From an uncultured Poribacteria bacterium (GTDB lineage Bacteria > Poribacteria > WGA-4E > WGA-3G): DNA of 64,000 nucleotides. Positions 60,541 through 64,000 of the stretch are shown here, piece after piece; the stretch's first letter is position 1, and every line of letters starts with the position of its first letter. The stretch spans positions 4,148,506 to 4,212,505 of the forward strand of contig OX638316.1 of NCBI GenBank assembly GCA_951812525.1, written 5' to 3'. The notes below the pieces were generated by a model. It saw only the letters and a list, made by a program, of their open reading frames with translations, had not been told where the DNA came from and made no database searches. The position numbers were made by a program, and so were the translations under genes.

Positions 60541-61308
60541 TTAGTTTGCAAACTCAACGTCCGTTAAAGCGGCTTTGAGTGGGCCCAATTTGCTTTCCGC
60601 TTCCATTTTGACCGGTAACCGTCGTTTATCATCCGTGAGCCAGAAACGATCGCCCTTCGAGGTACGTAACACGAGTGTCCTAACGGTGCCGAGTGCTTTA
60701 TTCTTAACAAACTCCCTGCGTTCAACGGTGAGCGTGACCTTCTGGACCTTTCCCTTTACGAGGAGCGGGAAGAAATACGTTTTACCGAGTGCAAGCTGTT
60801 TAGAACGTAGAAAGTAGAGCGTCGATAGTTCATCTTGTGTACCCACTGGCATCGTTAGCGTTTTCGCCTCGTGTTTTTGAGGCGACTTTGGATTGCGCTG
60901 AGAGGTTTTTTTATATTCTGCTTCGCCCTCTCGGAAATCAATTGTGACGGTGGCACGATATTTCCGATCTTGTACCTGGTTCCGAAAATGGACAGGAGAG
61001 AGGGTAGAAGGATTCAGATATGTTTCTTGCTGATTGCGGAAACTATAGAATCTGAAAAGCGCTCGGGTTTTCATTTCGGATAGGATATGATAAACAGATT
61101 CCCCATTTAACGTTTCCCCTTTAGCGATCCAGTCTGTTCTTCTTCCAGCGGGCAATTTTTTCCAACTAATATCGTAAGTTAATTTTTCACCAATCTGTAA
61201 CGGTTGAGGCGTGAGATCTTCACTCTCAACAAGAGAGGTAGTAGCACCATTTACAGCAACACTCCCGATCAACAAACAAAAAAAGATTAGGTGTTTGATA
61301 TAACGCAC
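60541..61308 (-). CDS. DUF3108 periplasmic protein
   Basis: 255 residues from a GTG at 61308 (GAGGA 8 nt upstream); an ATG at 61329 has no ribosome site. Signal peptide about 1-22. The DUF3108 fold shows as IGEKLTYDISWKKLPAGR near 42, the beta-strand run VYHILSEMKTRALFRFYSFRNQQETYLNP, KYRATVTIDFREGEAEYKK, TQDELSTLYFLRSKQL and the end TDDKRRLPVKMEAESKLGPLKAALTDVEF. Members lie in the periplasm or outer membrane in many Gram-negative groups, with unknown role. No operon partner is clear. Confidence 0.8.
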   Translation of the reverse strand: MRYIKHLIFFCLLIGSVAVNGATTSLVESEDLTPQPLQIGEKLTYDISWKKLPAGRRTDWIAKGETLNGESVYHILSEMKTRALFRFYSFRNQQETYLNPSTLSPVHFRNQVQDRKYRATVTIDFREGEAEYKKTSQRNPKSPQKHEAKTLTMPVGTQDELSTLYFLRSKQLALGKTYFFPLLVKGKVQKVTLTVERREFVKNKALGTVRTLVLRTSKGDRFWLTDDKRRLPVKMEAESKLGPLKAALTDVEFAN

Positions 61309-61464
61309 ATTTTTGTCCTCGTTAGACATCGGGGTTGCAAAGTACTCTCACAAATGAGCGTCTCTACCTGAGTTGTCAGTTATCAGTTGTCGCGGGAAGT
61401 GTAAAGCCAAGACATATTGTGCTTAAGGTGCACAATTTGGAGATCCCTTCTACAGGATAACTTG

Positions 61465-61534
61465 GTAGATTTTAGAATTACGTATACATTAGACATCTGC
61501 GAGCATACGTCGGGATTCGCAAATCCCTCCTACA
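61465..61534. repeat. Dispersed repeat of about 70 bp (copy 2)
   Basis: Reverse match of 1122-1190: TTTTAGAATTACGTATACATTAGACATCTGC and then CGTCGGGATT. A further unit GTCGGGATTTGGAAATCCC follows at 61559. The region 61330-61609 holds no gene. Confidence 0.7.
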
Positions 61535-61609
61535 CAAGAGACCTGATACGCAAATACGTCGGGATTTGGAAATCCCTCCTACAGGACAACTAAGTTCCAA
61601 AAAGCCGGA

Positions 61610-62275
61610 CTAAAATCTATGTGAAAAAATGAGAGATTGAAGCCCACTATCAGTTTGTTGCATCTGCACGGAAAATCTTCGACTATTATACGCCTCGGCT
61701 GTCTTTGGTGCATCAAGGATATTCCAGATATGCAGTCCTATTCCAGTCACGAGAAATACACCACTGAAAAAGGTGTGATTCTGCATTCGGGCGCGTCCCT
61801 GTTCATAGGTTAAGAATTCACCCGTACGGATGTCTTGGAATCCCGTCTCGAAAACATCTTGTTCGTTGTAATGTAGCGCGCGTGCGATGTTATAGCCAGC
61901 GAGTGCGAAAACACCTAATTCGGCGGTGAGGAAAAGCGTCGCTTTCGTATAATTACCGGCGTAAGCCTGTCCTAACCCTGGCATAAAAGTCGATAGTCGC
62001 GTTGCTCTTTCAACATCTATTTCGGGGTAGTAACGCTCTGCATGGGAGCGGAACAGCGGGTAAGAAGAAGTAGATTCGGCTTCAGTCTCCGTCAGGTAAT
62101 TACGGATAAGCGGCAGCATCCGCTGCTTTTCGGTATCGGATTCCGCTGTTGCGGTATCTGCGTCGTCCTGTGACGTTTCGGCGGCTACCGAAATAGATCC
62201 AGCAATAAGCAAGAACAGGCATGGAAGGATTAGGTATAGAGACGACCTTCGTGTCGTCTGCTGATTTCTACGCAT
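61610..62275 (-). CDS. DUF5683-like membrane/exported protein
   Basis: 221 residues from the ATG at 62275 (AAGGAG 8 nt upstream). Signal helix about 10-30; a polar D/E/T-rich part; then ATRLSTFMPGLGQAYAGNYTKATLFLTAELGVFALAGYNIARAL, a double hydrophobic block resembling DUF5683 proteins (P-G-x-G-Q-x-Y core). Another helix follows at about 160-180 (TFFSGVFLVTGIGLHIWNILDA). The end QSLIFSHRF closes in an aromatic residue as for outer-membrane beta-hairpins. It follows the lipoprotein gene at 62291 by 15 bp and is probably co-expressed with it. Function unknown. Confidence 0.75.
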   Translation of the reverse strand: MRRNQQTTRRSSLYLILPCLFLLIAGSISVAAETSQDDADTATAESDTEKQRMLPLIRNYLTETEAESTSSYPLFRSHAERYYPEIDVERATRLSTFMPGLGQAYAGNYTKATLFLTAELGVFALAGYNIARALHYNEQDVFETGFQDIRTGEFLTYEQGRARMQNHTFFSGVFLVTGIGLHIWNILDAPKTAEAYNSRRFSVQMQQTDSGLQSLIFSHRF

Positions 62276-62290
62276 TAAGTGCACTCCTTA

Positions 62291-63088
62291 TCAAGGTCTA
62301 TTAAGAGGTGGAGCTAATTGGATATTTTCCGGGTCGGTCTGGTACGCCCAATCGAAAATGACGACATCATCAAAAAGTTCGCGCACCTGAATCTTTGCGA
62401 AGTTTCCATCGGGTGTGTAGAGAGCATAGATATGCCCCTCGATCAACTCAACAAACAGTGTTGTATATCCCATCTCTGGAACGACATCAATTGCGTCAAA
62501 GTCTTCGTGATATCCCAAATCTTGCATGAGAGTTTCATTGTCTGAATATAGGTATGTAACACCGACTTCAGTATCAAGCCCGAAATAGATATCCGTCTCC
62601 GGGGCGTTCCACGGGATACTCCCTTTCTGCGGCTGCGAGAAATCGAAACCACTTCTTCCTGGGGAAAGGATATAGTCATCAAGTGCAATGTTTCGTCCCT
62701 CTGGTCGTGGGGTATCCCAAGCATCCTCGGGACTCAGTTCGCTCTCGTTTCCTTCAGTGTCATAAGCGGAGACAGCGTAGTAATAAGTTCTTCCGTTTTG
62801 CACATCCGTATCTGCATAGTGTGTTGTATTTTCGGACACATCTACTAACAGGTCATTAAAGTTGACACTGTCTCTACCACGCCAGACTCTATAGCCTGCC
62901 AAGTCGAATTCCCCGTTAGGATACCATTCAATGATAACTTGTTCGTCGCCGGTGATGGTTTGGACCCCGCGTGGAATAGCGGGTGGTTCGCGATCGCTAT
63001 CATCGGTATCAATATAACATCCACTGATACCAGCAAGTAGAACTGTGAAAAGTAGTGTTGCGAGAATTCTGTTAATTTTTAACAACAT
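62291..63088 (-). CDS. Fibronectin type III lipoprotein
   Basis: 265 residues from the ATG at 63088 (GGAGG upstream); the longer frame to 63133 lacks a ribosome site. Lipoprotein signal LLFTVLLAGISGCYID (Cys about 24). One FN3 domain about 37-122 (PPAIPRGVQTITGDEQVIIEWYPNGEFDLAGYRVWRG, THYADTDVQNGRTYYYAVSAYDTEGNESELS), then a beta-rich unknown domain with DVVPEMGYTTLFVELIEGHIYALYTPDGNFAKIQVREL. Located at the inner leaflet of the outer membrane or exposed. The second half may sense or hold a partner; function unknown. Confidence 0.82.
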   Translation of the reverse strand: MLLKINRILATLLFTVLLAGISGCYIDTDDSDREPPAIPRGVQTITGDEQVIIEWYPNGEFDLAGYRVWRGRDSVNFNDLLVDVSENTTHYADTDVQNGRTYYYAVSAYDTEGNESELSPEDAWDTPRPEGRNIALDDYILSPGRSGFDFSQPQKGSIPWNAPETDIYFGLDTEVGVTYLYSDNETLMQDLGYHEDFDAIDVVPEMGYTTLFVELIEGHIYALYTPDGNFAKIQVRELFDDVVIFDWAYQTDPENIQLAPPLNRP

Positions 63089-63315
63089 TGGTCTATATCC
63101 TCCAGAGTTTGCATTATATTTCAACTTTGCCATTATATTTCAACTCTGTAACGGATATATCTGAAAAAACGTTGACAGACCTTTTTATTAAATAATATCA
63201 CATAAGGGTTGGGAATGCAAGGCAAAATTAGTTGGTGTTGGTTAGTTATGAGTTATGAGTTGTCAGAAAGAATGGCTGTCAGCCGTCGGGGGTCAGTAAA
63301 TATGAATATCCACAA

Positions 63316-63344
63316 TTGACATCCAAATTAGACTGTGATAAGAT
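63316..63344 (+). promoter_or_regulatory. Sigma70 promoter of sixA
   Basis: TTGACA (63316-63321), 17 bp, TAAGAT (63339-63344), leader about 32 nt. It diverges from the FN3 lipoprotein gene, whose own promoter is not clear. Confidence 0.75.
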
Positions 63345-63382
63345 AGAACAGAAATCTAAAAGCGACATAAGGAGACACCATC

Positions 63383-63880
63383 ATGAAAACCCTTCTTATT
63401 ATGCGACACGCAAAATCGAGTTGGAATCATCCTGAACTCTCTGATTATGATCGCCCTCTCAATGGACGCGGCAAACGAGACGCACCGCGCATGGGAGAAC
63501 ATCTACGTCAAGAAGGATTGATTCCAGACATGATTCTCACCTCATCAGCGAAACGCGCCCGATCAACAGCGAGTAGAGTCGTGAAAGCTTCCGGTTACGG
63601 CGGAAAAGTGAAGAAATTAGACGCGCTTTATGATACTGTCTTAGGGGCTTACTTCAAAACCTTACAAGTCCTGCCTGAAAAATATCAGAGCGTTATGGTA
63701 ATCGGGCATAATCCCACAATGGAACAACTCATAGACCACTTGACTGGGCATATCAAATTAATGCCGACAGCAGCACTTGCCCATATTGAACTTCCCATTG
63801 AACATTGGGAAACATTTGATTTGTATACAAAAGGGACATTAGTCAACTTATGGACCCCCAAAACACTTTTCACAAATTAA
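63383..63880 (+). CDS. sixA: Phosphohistidine phosphatase, SixA-like
   Basis: 165 residues of the histidine phosphatase superfamily. RHG motif LLIMRHAKSSWNHPELSDYDRPLNGRGKRDA (H at about 9) and the second histidine in VMVIGHNPTMEQLI, with P-LTSSAKRARSTAS between. SixA removes phosphate from histidine in phosphorelay or PTS-linked proteins. AAGGAG precedes the ATG. The next gene starts inside its last codons (63850). Confidence 0.9.
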   Translation: MKTLLIMRHAKSSWNHPELSDYDRPLNGRGKRDAPRMGEHLRQEGLIPDMILTSSAKRARSTASRVVKASGYGGKVKKLDALYDTVLGAYFKTLQVLPEKYQSVMVIGHNPTMEQLIDHLTGHIKLMPTAALAHIELPIEHWETFDLYTKGTLVNLWTPKTLFTN

Positions 63881-64000
63881 TTAGGCTATCGACGAGATCA
63901 ATATTTCTTTTCCTTGTGAGTGGTTGTGCGATATGCAATACCGCATGGGGTGAAGTTGCTGTTTCGACTGCTGTAGATGGACAATTCCTGCCGTGGGTTG
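63850..64000 (+). CDS. Partial gene, exported lipoprotein-like start
   Basis: An ATG at 63850 opens a frame that runs off the right edge (50 residues seen). The start is MDPQNTFHKLIRLSTRSIFLFLVSGCAICNTAWGEVAV: a basic region, a hydrophobic helix, then LVSGC, a possible lipobox, or cleavage after NTAWG. It overlaps sixA by 31 bp in another frame. The family cannot be told. Confidence 0.55.
   Translation, partial: MDPQNTFHKLIRLSTRSIFLFLVSGCAICNTAWGEVAVSTAVDGQFLPWV

Noticed and set aside
1-64000. tRNA, rRNA or known riboswitch genes
   Set aside because: Read through both strands for cloverleaf ends, T-loop GTTCGA signatures and long conserved rRNA blocks; none convincing was found by eye.

Overview
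The window looks like chromosomal DNA of an uncultured Gram-negative bacterium that degrades polysaccharides. Outer-membrane assembly genes (an LptD-type barrel, SurA-like chaperones), lipoproteins and Sec signal peptides show a two-membrane envelope. The mix of sugar-phosphate isomerase/epimerases, Gfo/Idh/MocA oxidoreductase, one-off sulfatase, LamG protein, enolase-superfamily enzyme, tandem MacB-type permeases and very many palindromic intergenic repeats resembles Candidatus Poribacteria and relatives. That assignment is inference; there is no rRNA or tRNA in the window to test it.

Layout. 1-646: start of a cas6 gene that leaves the window on the left. 647-6.9 kb: a VOC-fold protein, an unknown protein, a CopD-like membrane protein and batC-batD, mixed with two copies of a MITE-like element, a REP-associated tyrosine transposase (RAYT) and an array of six REP palindromes. 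6.9-11.5 kb: three tandem paralogues of an exported protein plus a Kelch protein. Each paralogue has a near-consensus sigma70 promoter and a leader of about 115-120 nt. 11.6-17.7 kb: third MITE copy, a MutL-type ASKHA protein, two TIM-barrel isomerases around a Gfo/Idh/MocA oxidoreductase, and an exported LamG protein. 18-20 kb: a TIGR04255-type gene with two unknown companions. 20.2-32.5 kb: a nucleotidyltransferase/hexapeptide/DUF89 fusion, a CapK-like adenylate-forming enzyme, a sulfatase, a SoxC-like molybdoenzyme, an MFS carrier, an enolase-superfamily enzyme, a sugar kinase and a 2-hydroxyacid dehydrogenase. 32.5-41.4 kb: an orphan adenine methylase, two tandem MacB-type permeases, a glycosidase-like protein, a ThDP enzyme and a PPi-type phosphofructokinase. 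41.5-43.7 kb: a tightly overlapping ATPase/unknown/PIN operon. 44-48.6 kb: a LivJ-type lipoprotein, a 2H phosphoesterase and three SDR oxidoreductases. 48.8-60.2 kb: mfd followed on the same strand by three parvulin/SurA-like genes and a giant LptD with parvulin-like domains inside it. 60.5-64 kb: envelope proteins, sixA and a partial lipoprotein-like gene.

How the genes may work together. The mfd-PPIase-PPIase-surA-lptD row is the most striking block: periplasmic folding factors and the LPS translocon lie together, and prolyl isomerase domains are built into LptD itself. The exported proteins at 6.9-11.5 kb and 16.9-17.7 kb share a C-terminal motif around K-L-x-T-x-W-[GA]-[DE]-[LI]-K, which may be a surface-sorting or anchoring tag. 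The sugar enzymes, sulfatase and transport genes fit use of sulfated or acidic glycans.

Intergenic DNA is dominated by at least six families of short hairpin repeats. Several keep base pairing while their stem sequence changes between copies, so structure appears to be conserved rather than sequence.
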